Origin: Usnea hakonensis
Lineage: Eukaryota; Ascomycota; Lecanoromycetes; Lecanorales; Parmeliaceae
Reading direction: 5' to 3'
Length of the DNA: 64,000 nucleotides
NCBI GenBank assembly: GCA_013423325.1
Contig: BLJB01000232.1
Coordinates: forward strand, 30,500 to 94,499
The notes beneath the pieces were generated by a model that was not told the DNA's origin, did no database searches, and saw nothing but the letters and a program-made list of their open reading frames with translations. Shown here in pieces: positions 21,227-32,553 of the stretch. Numbering within the stretch: the stretch's first letter is position 1; every line of letters starts with the position of its first letter. Made by a program: the position numbers and the translations under genes.

Positions 21227-24200
21227 TCACAACAGGCCATCCGCCTTCAACAAAGCGTTAATGATGGTCTCCAACAGGATTGTTGCCATCGTAGGCGGCA
21301 CCGCATTCCCAATCTGTTTCTTAACACCCGATGCCCCGAACTTGTGACCTAACGGAAAACTCTGCAAGCAAGCGAACTCTCGGTGCGTGTAGTCGCGCTT
21401 CCCACTCGGATGGATAATGCCACCACCACTAGTAGTGATGCAAGTGGCGATTTTGTCTCCACACTGAGATGGATTACCGCGCTCTATGGTGGATTGGATG
21501 TCATGGTTGGCCCATCCGAAGGGTATGTTGGTAATGGCTTGATTGATCATCGTCCATGGTTTCAACCCCGTCTTTTCCGGGTTGGATGAGTGGGTTGGGG
21601 ATGGGAATGGGGGCAAAGCTTCGCCGGGACTGCGGAACGGGACTATCAGCATACAGCAACGAGGACCGGCCAGCAAGTCACCTCACAGCCTGCTTTCGGA
21701 GATGAAAGAAGAAACATCGGGGCTAATACTAACCACGAAGCGATGATAAAAAGCCTTAGTCGGCGTTGCGGGAGACCAAAGTCAGCACAATTCATAACCT
21801 TCCATCGAATGCTAAAGCCTCTCGAAGTGAACATGTTGATTACAGCGTTGAAAAAGAGTGGATGACGGCGAATAAGGCCAGCAGTCTGCTCGAGAGTGAC
21901 TATCCTAGGCTTAGCCTTTTCCAGCAAGTCGAAGATGGCAAAAAGAGACGCGGTATTCATCTCGTCGTCTTTGCCTTGGATCGTATGTGCATCGGAAAAG
22001 AATTGACAGGGTGGCGACAGATGACAAATATCACACTTGTGATCTCCCTTTGATTTCGAGAATTGGTCGGCCCAAACATTATAGACTAGAGTGCCAAAAA
22101 AATTCAAAGTATAGGCTTGACAAGCTGGCATGTTGAAGTCAAATGCCCATTTGACGCGCAAACCTGCACTCACTGCTCCTCTAGACATGCCTCCAACTCC
22201 GGAGAAACAGTCACCAAATGTGTATCTCTGCCCATTCGCCTTTGGAGCAGATTGTTTAAAGATCGTAGGTTGCATCTGCTTGCTAGACTTCTCAGTACAC
22301 TGCGGTGACGGATCTGAAATAGCTTTAGCACTCCGATGAGAGAGCGCCCTGAAAGCCTGTGGTGATCCAGAACTCGTTGTCCGAGGATCTGGGAGTATGG
22401 AATGAGCATTTTGGTGCATCCGTATGGATGCCAAATGAGACTTCGACTCGAAGGGCGAAGATGGAGGTATGGGACAAGAAGATTTTTCTTTCGAATATGA
22501 AGTCTTGTACGGATTAGTCGCCGAGACTGAACGTGTGTACAACGACGCGCTGGGCTGCGAAGATGTAGAAGGATGGGCACATAAGAGACTCCCACACGTA
22601 GAAGCTTCTAGCCTTGTGAGATCAACAAAACAGTCATCGTTCTTTGTGAAATCGTAGACTTCTGTCTGGTCGAGGGCGGAAGATTGTACTGTGCCGGATA
22701 ACGTCGTTGAGCTTTCATTACGTCCCGCGACTCTTCCCATTCCTGGAGCTTGAATTGCGTCCCTCGATTGCTCACCTGACTCTACTCGAACACCTTGGTC
22801 GACCTTTTTCATCGGTCTGGCACCAGATGACATGGCGGCCCGTCGTTTCTGAGGCAAGTGTGTTGTGGAATAATAATATCTCGAGAGTATTTTCGCCTCG
22901 TATCTTTCTTCAAAAGTTCCGAAGCTCGAGGTTGTTTTGACTTGAGCGTCAATCTCGACGACCCTGGGAGCTTTGTTTCTTGACATTTCGCACTGGATGG
23001 AGCTCTTCCTAAAGCCTCGTCTCAAGACGGAGACATCGTGATCTTCATTTGTGTCAAAGTCACCTTGTCTAGCTCGGTCAGAGCTTCGCTGGAGGTCGTC
23101 TTCCGTAAGAAGGAACCCCACGCTTCCGCGCTTCATGGGGTCCCCAATAGGAAATTGTTGACCTGATGGTGCCTCCAATGAAGATCGACTTACAACGCCT
23201 TTATGTGACAACTTTTCTTGGCGCAAAAATTCTTTTTCTCCGGCCAGCCAACCCTTTTGCGCTCCGCCCGCCACCGTATCCCCTCTCCAGATGCTGCGAA
23301 GACTTTGGTCAGCCACTTTGTTGTCGGAACGATGATCGCATTCATGTTCCTGAAGTCGGTATAACCCTTTCTCGCACCAAGTATACAAGGCGCGTGCTTT
23401 TGCATCAGCATAGACGCAGATATATTTGAACCTGCACACAAGGACGCGGTCATGCTCGACGGTTTCACGCATTTCGTTCGTATCATCCTCACGCCAGCTT
23501 AAGGCTGGGAAGGATTGGTTGGTAAGTCGAATGTGTCTTCGTTTCACGACCTCGCGAACTGATACAGTCTCCATCCCTTGAAGTTTGGCATCCCGCGGAT
23601 CGTCTTCATCGACGTGGAGGATCCAGCAGACTTCGTTCCGCTTCTTTTCGAGGACGCCATTCATCTCTCTAGTCCTCCGAAATTTCCAGCCTCGCAGAGT
23701 CACGGCTGACGACCAAGTGTCTTGGATGATGTGTACAATTCTCAAAAAATCTCCGTCTTGAAGCTCCACACACACCTTCTCAGCCAGTATAATGCTTTTA
23801 TGTGTGAAAGTACTTAGACTGACAAAAGGCGATGTTATTTCGAGGTTCCGTTGGATGACTAGGGAGGTCCTCCACGAGGTTGCCGTCTTAGACTTTGTGA
23901 TTGCCAAAGATGATCGTCTCCTCTCGTGTTCAGCATCGTGCGCCATCCATATGGCCAAATTTTCTTCGTCTAGAGCGTCGTCGTCATCTGTAAGCTCCGT
24001 TATTGTCGGCTGCTGGAGTAGAGGTAAACATGGGGTTTTTAATGAAGCTCTGCAGTCAGTTATGGTGGCACGACTAGATTGATTACGTCCAAACCGAGAG
24101 TTCTTGGGTAATTTCAAGTCTGGGTTCGATGGCGTGGTAGTTGGTCGAGCGCAGGCGGCTGCAATTGTTGGAAAGCTCCAGGAAGAAGTTGTAAAGTACG

Positions 24201-24615
24201 CGGGGTGAAGATTGTTTGTCATTGAGTATGGCGTTGGGATATTGATACCAGGAGTTTGGAGTAACAGATGTGATGGTCTTTCAGAATTCGAATGTGAGGA
24301 ACCTTGTGAACAACGTGCGTCTGGTGATGCTTGAGAAATAGCGTGACTAGCTTGTGGTGACGATTTATCCGTCGTCACTCTAGGGGTAGATGCAGCACAA
24401 TAGTGTTCGAGGTCTGAGTGAGGATAACGCTGTTGGACTTGATCTGGTATTGCCTTGGAGTTGGTGAATGCTACTGAGCAGCCATATATAGGCGCTAATA
24501 AGAGCAGTTAGCACCTTATTAAGAGTATGGAGTAATCAAACTTGCCCGTTGAGTCATGAGCACTTGGGTTATCCTCTTCATCGAGGATAACCACATCTCT
24601 TCGGTTGACGATCAT
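21227..24615 (-). CDS. RID: RID/Masc1-class C5-cytosine DNA methyltransferase homologue
   Basis: This belongs to the fungal class required for repeat-induced point mutation in Neurospora (RID) and for methylation induced premeiotically in Ascobolus (Masc1). Exons 24546-24615, 21734-24494 and 21227-21629 give 1077 residues. The first intron uses a GCAAGT donor with a CTAAC branch and TAG acceptor; the second uses GTTAGT. A long N-terminal part includes a BAH-like region (KVCVELQDGDFLRIVHIIQD, then WILHVDEDD). Catalytic motifs follow: motif I FGDCFSGVGGMSRG, motif IV SPPCQFFS with the nucleophilic Cys near 853, motif VI as EQT (near 892-894) instead of the usual ENV, motif VIII FGLPQRRLRLFI, and motif X KKQIGNAVPP. 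EQT in place of ENV is a known RID/Masc1 class mark. At 1077 residues it is longer than I recall for Neurospora RID, mainly in N-terminal disordered and linker sequence. All catalytic residues are present, so it looks functional. Confidence 0.93.
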
Positions 24616-26113
24616 CTTGTAATTGGACTTGTAACTGAGAGATGTAGTTGAACCTGGCAAGGGCCTTTATGAGGATTATTTTCCAATCAAAAAGTTAGGT
24701 TGCATGTGATATGAAGCAAAAGAAAAGGTGTAGACAGTATCTAGAAGATGGCTGTCATCAGACTGGATTCCTTGGAGCAAAGATGCTTGACGGATAGGGG
24801 AGCCTGGGAGTTGGTGTTTTTCGATTCCGTGTGATTCAAAAAGTCAGACTCATGGGATGAAGTAAGACCTGTTCGAGATCAGCGAAGTGAGATGTAAAAG
24901 CATCCACTTAGATGAGATGAAACTCCTTTGAGAAGGACACGCACGATTGTTAACGGTTTCACTTTGCGGTATTTTGATACTTGGAGATCAAGATCAAGAT
25001 TTTGAGATAATTTAGAATAGTCAAATGTCACGCAAAATTCAGAGAGGCGGGAAATTTTTAAGTAGGATGGAGCAAGCTGAAGGGAGCAACGATGATACTT
25101 ATGAACAAGCACGAAGACATCTCTTGTGCAGGTCAACAAAGCATAGCAATGCAGCTTGATCGATATCTACTGGCTCAGCAAACTGTCGGCACCATTGCCA
25201 GAGTACCACATTCTAGACTCAAACTCCCCTCTCTTTGACTCTGTATAATCACTAATCGAAACAAAAGCTGACCAATAACGAAAGAATCTTTCACGTTTAA
25301 ATGGCAAGTTTGTCCAGCCAATTTTCTTTATTACATACGTGGAATTTGATGCAAAAATTGTTTCTAAGACGCTTAGTCTAATGAAGACTCACTGCTGACT
25401 GACGAATGCATAACAAAAATGCTACGAGAACGATGTAGTATTACAGAGCGAGACAGTGTAAAGTTGTGAAGCAGACTAAAACACGGGTAGACTGGTTTTT
25501 ATAAGATGGAAGTTATTGACAAGCAATACGTTCGCCGCAAAATCTCACAGGACGAGCCAGATTCGAAAAAAGCAAAGGGAACGCCATCCTTTGGAGAGGG
25601 CTATTTGAATTGGAGGATGAGACGGATTTCTCCCAACCGGCCCCTTTCCTAGGTTTGCCACTTATTGGCTATCCTTAGATCAGCAGAAAGACTGAACGCG
25701 ATCTTAGGAGTGAGTTGAGCTTGAAGATGGACCAACTATTGACTTTGTTGCGTTGTGCTTGTCCGTTATTTGCTTCTTTTCTTCTGTAGCGGGAGATGGA
25801 TACAGCGCCACAACACCCCTGTACTTTTCAACATTGGAAAACCTACTCTCTCGTCGGCAATGAATTTTGACGATTTGCTCTGGAGAACCCCGACAGGGTA
25901 GTCAATGTATAATCATGCCCTCGTACGGAGTACTTGAGAAATCATGTGGGGATACGAGTAGAAGTCTCGTCGCCTTCTGTTGCCAAGCATTCTGCAGATT
26001 ATCTATGTGCTAAAAAAATTCACAAGTTTGGTACGAGAAGACCCCTCGGCCTTACGCAAAAACTTTTTTAGAGCATCCGTATCAACAAATTTGCTTCATG
26101 CCTAAACGAGGCG
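24616..26113. other. Intergenic region between divergent RID and MRS2 (1.5 kb)
   Basis: This holds the upstream regions of both genes. It is moderately AT-rich with no convincing open frame. Nothing repetitive or RNA-like could be supported. Confidence 0.5.
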
Positions 26114-27910
26114 ATGAGGCCTGCTCCTAGGCCGACTACGTCTGCCCCATCTTTATCTGCTCTACGATTTCTTCGGTCGCAATCTGAGCAAGTCTGTTTC
26201 TTCACCCCTAGCACGAAAGTAACCGCCTGTCAATCTCCACGTCGAGGCGTGCAAGTAGCTCTAGGGCATACAACGCCTGCTTTACCATCAGTGAGGAGAC
26301 AGCTTGCTACGAGCTCGCCTCATCAAGCTCCCGTTGAATCATCTCTTCGCAAGCTAGATTCTCTTAGACCATATCCCAGACGAGCGTCCCAAAGAAATTC
26401 TGTGCTAGCAAGCAGGAGTCCGCGGACGCCCTTTCACCATGCTCCGGAAAACATCAGTAATCCTCGGCATGCATCTACGGATACTCGACCGCTGTGGAGA
26501 AGGCCGTGGGTATCGCGCAAAGGAAGACCAGACTTGAAATCGAGCAATTCGGTCCCGCTCCCAAGCTTCTTGGACGATAGCGCCAGTACGAGCATTGGCC
26601 GAAGAAAAGCGGTGAAAGGGGCGAACGAGTTAAGACTACGGTGCACAGAGTTCGATGAGAATGGAAATGTCACATTCATGGATGGGGAGTTCAGGAAGTC
26701 CGAGCTGATTGCCAAGGTTTGTCGGATCGATTAATGGTCTAAGAAAGGACATCGATGCTGAGAGCTTGTGCAGTATGGTCTACTTCCACGCGACCTGAGG
26801 AAAATCGACTCTTCTCTCTTACCCCATATCCTCGTCCGCCCGTCGGCAATCTTAATTAACCTACTCCACTTAAGGGTCCTCATCAAGCACAACCGTGTTC
26901 TCGTACTTGATGCATATGGTAGTTCGGACTCATATACTCAATCTCAGTTTATATTCGATCTACAAGGGAAGCTGGGTCAGCATGAAGCATCACGGCAAGC
27001 TGGAAGCCTACCATACGAGTTCCGAGCTTTGGAAGCGGTGCTCATTAGCGTTACGAGTGGCCTCGAAGGAGAATTTGAAGTTGTCTCGGAGCCCGTCCAC
27101 AAGGTTTTGAAGGAGCTCGAGGAAGACATCGATCGTGACAAGCTACGCCATTTACTTATATATTCAAAAAAATTGGGCACATTTGAGCGAAAAGCTAGGC
27201 TCGTGAGAGATGCGATAGACGATCTTCTTGAGGCGGACGACGATCTTGTGACCATGTACTTGACTGAAAGGGCGCAAGGCAAGGTCAGGGAAGAAGACGA
27301 CCACACCGAGGTCGAGATGCTGCTGGAGTCATATCACAAAGTTTGTGATGAGATTGTCCAAATCGCTGGGAACCAAGTCAGCAACATCCGAAACACCGAG
27401 GAAGTGTATGTGCCTCCAGCCTAGCTGAAACCCTGATTCAGTGCTGACATCTCCAGTGTGAAAGCTATTCTTGACGCCAACCGCAATTCTCTTATGCTTC
27501 TTGACCTCAAATTTAGCATCGGCACTTTGGGTATTGGCTCTGGGGCCTTCATTGCCAGTCTCTACGGCATGAACCTGAAAAACTTCTTAGAGGAATCGGA
27601 TTTTGGATTTTGGGGAGTGTCAGGCGGGTCGGCCATCTGTGCAGCGGTCGTATGCTTGTACGGCTTGAAGAAGCTTCGCAGGGTTCAAAGAGTCACCATG
27701 TGGGGCGAGCAAGGGAGTAGAAGCCGCGGACCGTGGACAGATATCAACAACCCTCTATCGGCCTTGCCGAGTGAGTCAAGGATGGAGCGGCAAAGAAGAC
27801 TGGAGCTGGCGAGGGTTGAAAGTGGAGAAGACAACGCAGGAGGGCGAAAAGGCTCAGACGCTATAAAGCTTATTCCCACGGTGGAGGAGAAGCGAGAGAA
27901 AGAGAAATGA
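26114..27910 (+). CDS. MRS2: Mitochondrial inner-membrane magnesium transporter Mrs2
   Basis: This is a CorA/Mrs2/Alr-type channel that brings Mg2+ into the mitochondrial matrix. Exons 26114-26716, 26774-27405 and 27457-27910 give 562 residues. The N-terminus (MRPAPRPTTSAPSLSALRF, many Arg and Ser, no acidic residues at first) is a long mitochondrial targeting sequence. The matrix domain begins LRCTEFDENGNVTFMDGEFR and continues GLLPRDLRKIDSS, with HILVRPSAILINLLHLRVLI after it. Two closely spaced C-terminal membrane helices follow. The first ends in the invariant selectivity motif YGMN (GMN near 449-451) and the second is GGSAICAAVVCLYGL. A basic/acidic tail ends the protein. Both introns are short and in phase. 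Paralogue LPE10 has the same architecture, so Mrs2 versus Lpe10 is not decided by sequence alone, but a single filamentous-fungal copy is usually called Mrs2. Confidence 0.94.
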
Positions 27911-28270
27911 GGAAGTGTGCGGCCGTTGGGCCGGGCAGCTGTGCGAATCCGATTAGTGATTTTTTTCTGCATAGCGGTGGGAGCGTTCTATAGCATCTAC
28001 ATATGTCGCTAATAGGCCTTATGCAACTCAGTCTTTAGATCTGGAAATTCACCACTTGTAATCTCTCACCTCGTCGATACAGGTACTCCAGATCCTAGTC
28101 CAGCCTTGGCGATCCTTAGCCACGATCCTGGATGCCGAGGTTGCTGGCGATTTATCAAGACTACAAACGTGTTGTCGTAGTCACAGCGAGCTGGGTATGG
28201 CACTGAACCGTTGGCTTAGGTTTATGAATACCAGATACCATGTCCCTGGCTGAACTACTTGCTAGCAAGC

Positions 28271-29113
28271 ATGTCAAAACCCTGGCTTTTAGTATCTCCG
28301 GCCTCTCGTGGTATTGGTCTCCAGCTTGCCAGATGTTTGCTCGAGACCACAGATCTGCCTGTCATCGCAACAGCCCGCAGAGACTTGCGGAGCACGAGCG
28401 AGCAGATATTGGATGGTCTCGACGTGGAAAGGCAAAGGCTTGAAGTACTGAATGTCGATGTGACCGGTACACTCAATGTCAAGAACTTCATTCAACGTCT
28501 ACATCCTCACTGACATCCTTCATTAGATGAGAGTACCATCTCAGATGCGGCCGCGCACTGCAAATCTCGTTTCCCATCCAGCTACCTCCGTCTCGCTTTC
28601 TGCATCCCCGGCATCCTTCATCCCGAGAAGTCCCCCTCCCAAATCGATTACGCCAAGGCCCTGTCCACCTTTCAAGTAAACACGCTCGGTCCCTTGCTCC
28701 TCTCGAAACATTTTGCACCCCTGCTACCACGCCACTCTGCGACCGTCGATTCCATCCCCGGTCTCCCACCTTCCGCAGTCCTTGCCCTGATGTCTGCCCG
28801 GGTTGGGAGCATAACTGACAATAGACTAGGAGGGTGGTACAGCTACCGTGCCAGCAAAGCCGCTGTAAATTCCATCGCTAAAAGCCTAGATCTCTACCTT
28901 GAGCAGAGATGTGGGAAGAACGCGTTGTGTCTGACCTTGCATCCTGGGACCGTCAAATCTCAGCTAAGTATGGAGTTTTGGGGAAGTACGCCAAAGGAGA
29001 AGCTATTTACACCGCGATTTTCCGCCGAGAAACTGATTCAAGTTGTAGAGAATGTCGGCTTGGAAGGAAGGGGGAAATGCTGGGATTGGGAGGGGAAGGA
29101 GATACCGCCTTGA
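28271..29113 (+). CDS. Short-chain dehydrogenase/reductase (C-factor-like)
   Basis: This is an NAD(P)-dependent oxidoreductase of the classical SDR fold with unknown substrate. Exon 1 (28271-28466) and exon 2 (28527-29113) are joined across a 60-nt intron (donor GTACAC, branch CTGAC, acceptor TTAG), giving 260 residues. The dinucleotide-binding loop is VSPASRGIGLQLA near residues 8-20. The structural Asn is N117 in FQVNTLGPLLL. The catalytic pair is Y172 and K176 in WYSYRASKAAVNS. The end GKCWDWEGKEIPP resembles the substrate-loop end of C-factor-type SDRs. It has no signal peptide or membrane span and is probably cytosolic. A TTG twelve bases upstream is in frame, but the ATG at 28271 fits the fold. 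No neighbouring biosynthetic genes suggest a pathway. Confidence 0.88.
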
Positions 29114-29359
29114 TATGGCCAATAAGAAGAGGAAATAGCAAAAGTCATGCAGTTGACATTGCGGTCTGTTCCTGTAAAAGCGTGATATTTATGATAAGAG
29201 ATTCCCCGGCTCCGTGTAAATCTATTTGCAAGGGAATTGATCTCCATGGGCTAGCTATATTTGTCAAATCACCAATTCCTTTAGGAGACGCGTCTTCTCT
29301 GGCCGGCTTCAACGCGCTTGATGCAAGCCAAAAAAGGCTCAACCAAGCTGTTTCACCCC

Positions 29360-31878
29360 CTATGGTCCACTGGAAGTACTCCACCTAGCACCTGCCAAAA
29401 GATTCTCCAGCCCTGCATACAAGCTCTCCGTTCCTCTCGTCCTCCTGAAGTGATCAACATCTTTGCCGAACAAGTCGCTGCAACTATGTCCATTGGCACT
29501 TGCCACTCCATGTGGTCTCAGATTGCCACCGAAAGCCGTAGTCGCATTGAGCACAGCCAGGAAGGCTCTCTCGAGCATGGCATTCTTCCTTTCCATAGCT
29601 GACAGGCGTGCTTCAAAACCGCTCAATTCATGCATCGAGCAGTGATGCAACGAGCGACGGGAGGATCCTCCCAGGAGAGGAGAGACATGGGGTGATGGTA
29701 CTCGGGAGGCAACGGGTCGCGGAACCGTCATCGAGTGAGACGACACTGGACGCATTTTGCTCTCGCCCTCTGGTCTTTGCAGAGCCGGTGACGTAGGTTT
29801 AAAACCTAGTGGGTGTCCGTCAAGACTGTTCCTGCTAAGCTGCGCCTTCTGGTATGGTGCTCGCTCGACCGGTGAAATGGGCTCCTGTTCCGCAATCACA
29901 ATGATCGAGGAAAGCTTATGCTGCATTTTTGTAACGTTCAGATTGTTGAGTTGAGAGGGTTGTGGTCTATGGCTTAGAGGAAAACGCGCAGAATTGTAGT
30001 AATTTCTCGGACTTGGCAGCTCCGCATCGTCCTCATGGGGATCCTCCCCATCCACTGCGTTTCTAGTCTTCGTCCCAGACTCTTCAGCGTTTGCCTTGCG
30101 AGACCTCATGCAGGCCAAGTCTCGTAGTTTCTGTTGTCTGGTATTCTCTGCTCTTTCGCTGTTCCACTGCTCTAGCTCGTCCAATGTGCCAACGCTCATG
30201 CTTGTGGGTAAATGATGGGACCGCGGAAACGAAATGCCTCGTCTCTTCGAGCGGAGCGGCGGTGATTGTCGAAATGTGAACTGCTCTGACTCAGTCGCTG
30301 CATTTATTCTAGTCGGTGAACCTGGTCGCTTGGATGGGCTGTTGTCTGTCGAAGGGTACAATTTGTATTGCGATCTGGCAGGCGACTTTTGCGGTGGTAC
30401 CTTCGGGGGAGAGCTCTCTAGGCTTGCTATACTCTGGCTCCACTGTTTGGCTCTCGGTGTTGCTGGGACGAAACTGTCAAGCCCCTCAGGCAAAGATGGC
30501 AGTGGCGTGAGAGGGGCAGGGCCAGGCTGAGGCGGTACTTTGACGAGGACAGCGCTTTGGGCATTGGCAACTACGCCGGACGAGGTATCTGATTGGATAT
30601 CTTCTGCAGCAGATTCGGCAGACACAATAGAAGGCGCATTGGATTGGTGGTTGATGGCCGGCGATATCTTGGTCCCTAGAACCTGGTGTTGATGCAAGGG
30701 CAACGGTAGCGCCAAAGAAGGTCTGGCTGGCTCCTGGGAAGATATTGAAGGAAGGATGACGCTGTCAGAACCCCAACCTATCGGATTGGCTTCTTGACCT
30801 TCGAAATTGGCGGCAGCAGTCAAACATCTTTTTTGTTTGTCAGGAGCTTCTGTCTGCTTGCTTGTTCTCTTGACCGGACTAAGCGATCTGCGTCGAATGG
30901 CCGCGTGGGCACGCAAAATCGATGCTGAGCCATTGCCGGCGAAGTCGCGAACTCTTGGCTGTTTCTCCGCTTCTGGTACTGGAGCTTGAGAGGCGCCTGT
31001 AGTCGGAAGAATTGTCTCGCCTTGTGACAGTATCTGAGAAAGATCCCTCAACAAGCCCAGAGAGTCGTCAGTGTTGCTCCTTCTTGGTGGCAACTGCGTC
31101 GGTCCTGCTTCTGCCGATAACCCGGGTTGGTTGGCGTCGTTTCGCCCAGCTGCAGAACGCTTGTTAATTGGTCTGTCCGTGAAATGTAATTTTCCGAGGC
31201 TTTCAGAGGCGGGTTTGGGAAGTTTATTGGTCTGGTAAGGTGACAATCGATCTTTAGCCTCTCCACTCCAATGCTCTTGTGAGCTGAACGCTTACGTACC
31301 GGTTCCTCAGTCCCATTGAATCGATGGATACCTGATTCAACATTCCCAATGAAATCGCAAGAATCTGTCGGATGGTCTTGTTGGCGTTCACTCGCAAGAG
31401 GAAGTAGAGTTCGTCTTTCATTCACTTGGTACGTTGATGCGTTGCGGCTGTTATCGTACGACTGACCTGAAAGAATTTGTCCATACTTGCGGCCATCTGA
31501 GGTTCTCTGTGTTGCTACGGGCATCTTCTTGTCCTCTCTTGCGGACTCGCGTCTCGAGCGCGAACTGAGGACCTTCATGAGAGAATGTTTGCGATGCTCC
31601 GATGGTGGTTTGTCAACCTGAGTTGCGCCTAAAGGACCCTTGAGGAGCTCCTCGCAAATCTGTCTGTTCAACCTTCTCGGCTCTAGGATCTCTCCCAATA
31701 TATTGCTCTGGTCGGATTCGCAATTATAACTGAAGCCGGCAGTACGTGGCTGAAGTCGTGTGAATCCTTTGGGAAAGTGGCGTTTAGGATGCGTCAGCTG
31801 CGCGCCTTTGTCGATACTCCTCTTCGGCGGGTCTGGAAAATGGAAGGTTGCAGGCTCAATTTGCGCGGTGGAATTCAT
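29360..31878 (-). CDS. Large disordered protein of unknown function
   Basis: I do not recognise this family. Two exons (31300-31878 and 29360-31231, intron donor GTACGT, acceptor CCAG) give 816 residues. Almost all of it is low-complexity and charged, rich in Ser, Pro, Arg and Gln, with short basic clusters such as RRSLSPVKRT and SKRRGISFPRSHH that could be phosphorylation or SH3-ligand sites. The exception is the C-terminus, where SGFEARLSAMERKNAMLERA forms a probable coiled coil and a short helical block (TESLYAGLENLLAG) ends the protein. The layout of a long disordered body with a terminal coiled coil is seen in fungal polarity and septation scaffolds, but that is only analogy. Its 3' end faces the SDR gene across 246 bp. 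Confidence 0.75.
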
Positions 31879-32553
31879 TATGATATTTCTATAAATATGA
31901 CACGTCGATGGACGGTCGATTGGTGTTTACGAGATGGATTTCAAGTACGTATTTAAAGGGTTTCTCCCTTAGGTAATTTGACAAGGGGCTGGGTTAGAAG
32001 TAAGGTGCTCAGTTCCCAAGGGACGGGCGACGAAGCTCACATCAAATTCCGATAAGACAAAGCCAAAGCGATGGCGTGATTGGCAAAAACATTGTTGGGA
32101 GAGCATGCATTCATGCAAGGGCACAGTAGTAAACCCTATTGGGGCAAGAAGGAATGACTTTGGCGATCAATTTGGCGAAAGTGCCAATTTGCCAAGATAC
32201 AAGATGAGAGAGTGAGAAGAGGGAAAAGGGCACATAGTCAAGCATTTGATCCACTGCTTTGGCGAAGGAATGGCGCAGATCAAGTAGAATTCTACTCTCG
32301 CGAAAACCAAAATCGTCTATCCGCCCGGCTCAAGAACAGTCCTCTCATTGATAACATTGCTGGTTACGAGGTACAGAGAATATTGAGCTTCCAAATCCTC
32401 CCTCAGTTGTTTGCATCAGGAGGAGTTGCCAATCGGCTGGCATCATTTGAGCCCAAAAACTCCCGCTCACGTGGTACGAGTACATACCGGGGTATCAGAC
32501 CAGCCTAGAAAACGCCTTGCAAGATCAGCCCTGCACGCAGTAGTGAGAGGCAT
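31879..32553. other. Intergenic region (0.7 kb) downstream of SEN1
   Basis: This lies between the SEN1 stop and the start of the disordered-protein gene, both on the minus strand, so it combines a terminator region and a promoter. No gene or repeat is visible. Confidence 0.5.

Noticed and set aside
28271..31878. SDR gene beside other genes, with a cupin elsewhere, as a secondary-metabolite cluster
   Set aside because: There is no polyketide synthase, peptide synthetase, terpene cyclase, P450 or pathway regulator. Neighbours are housekeeping genes and the cupin is 30 kb away.
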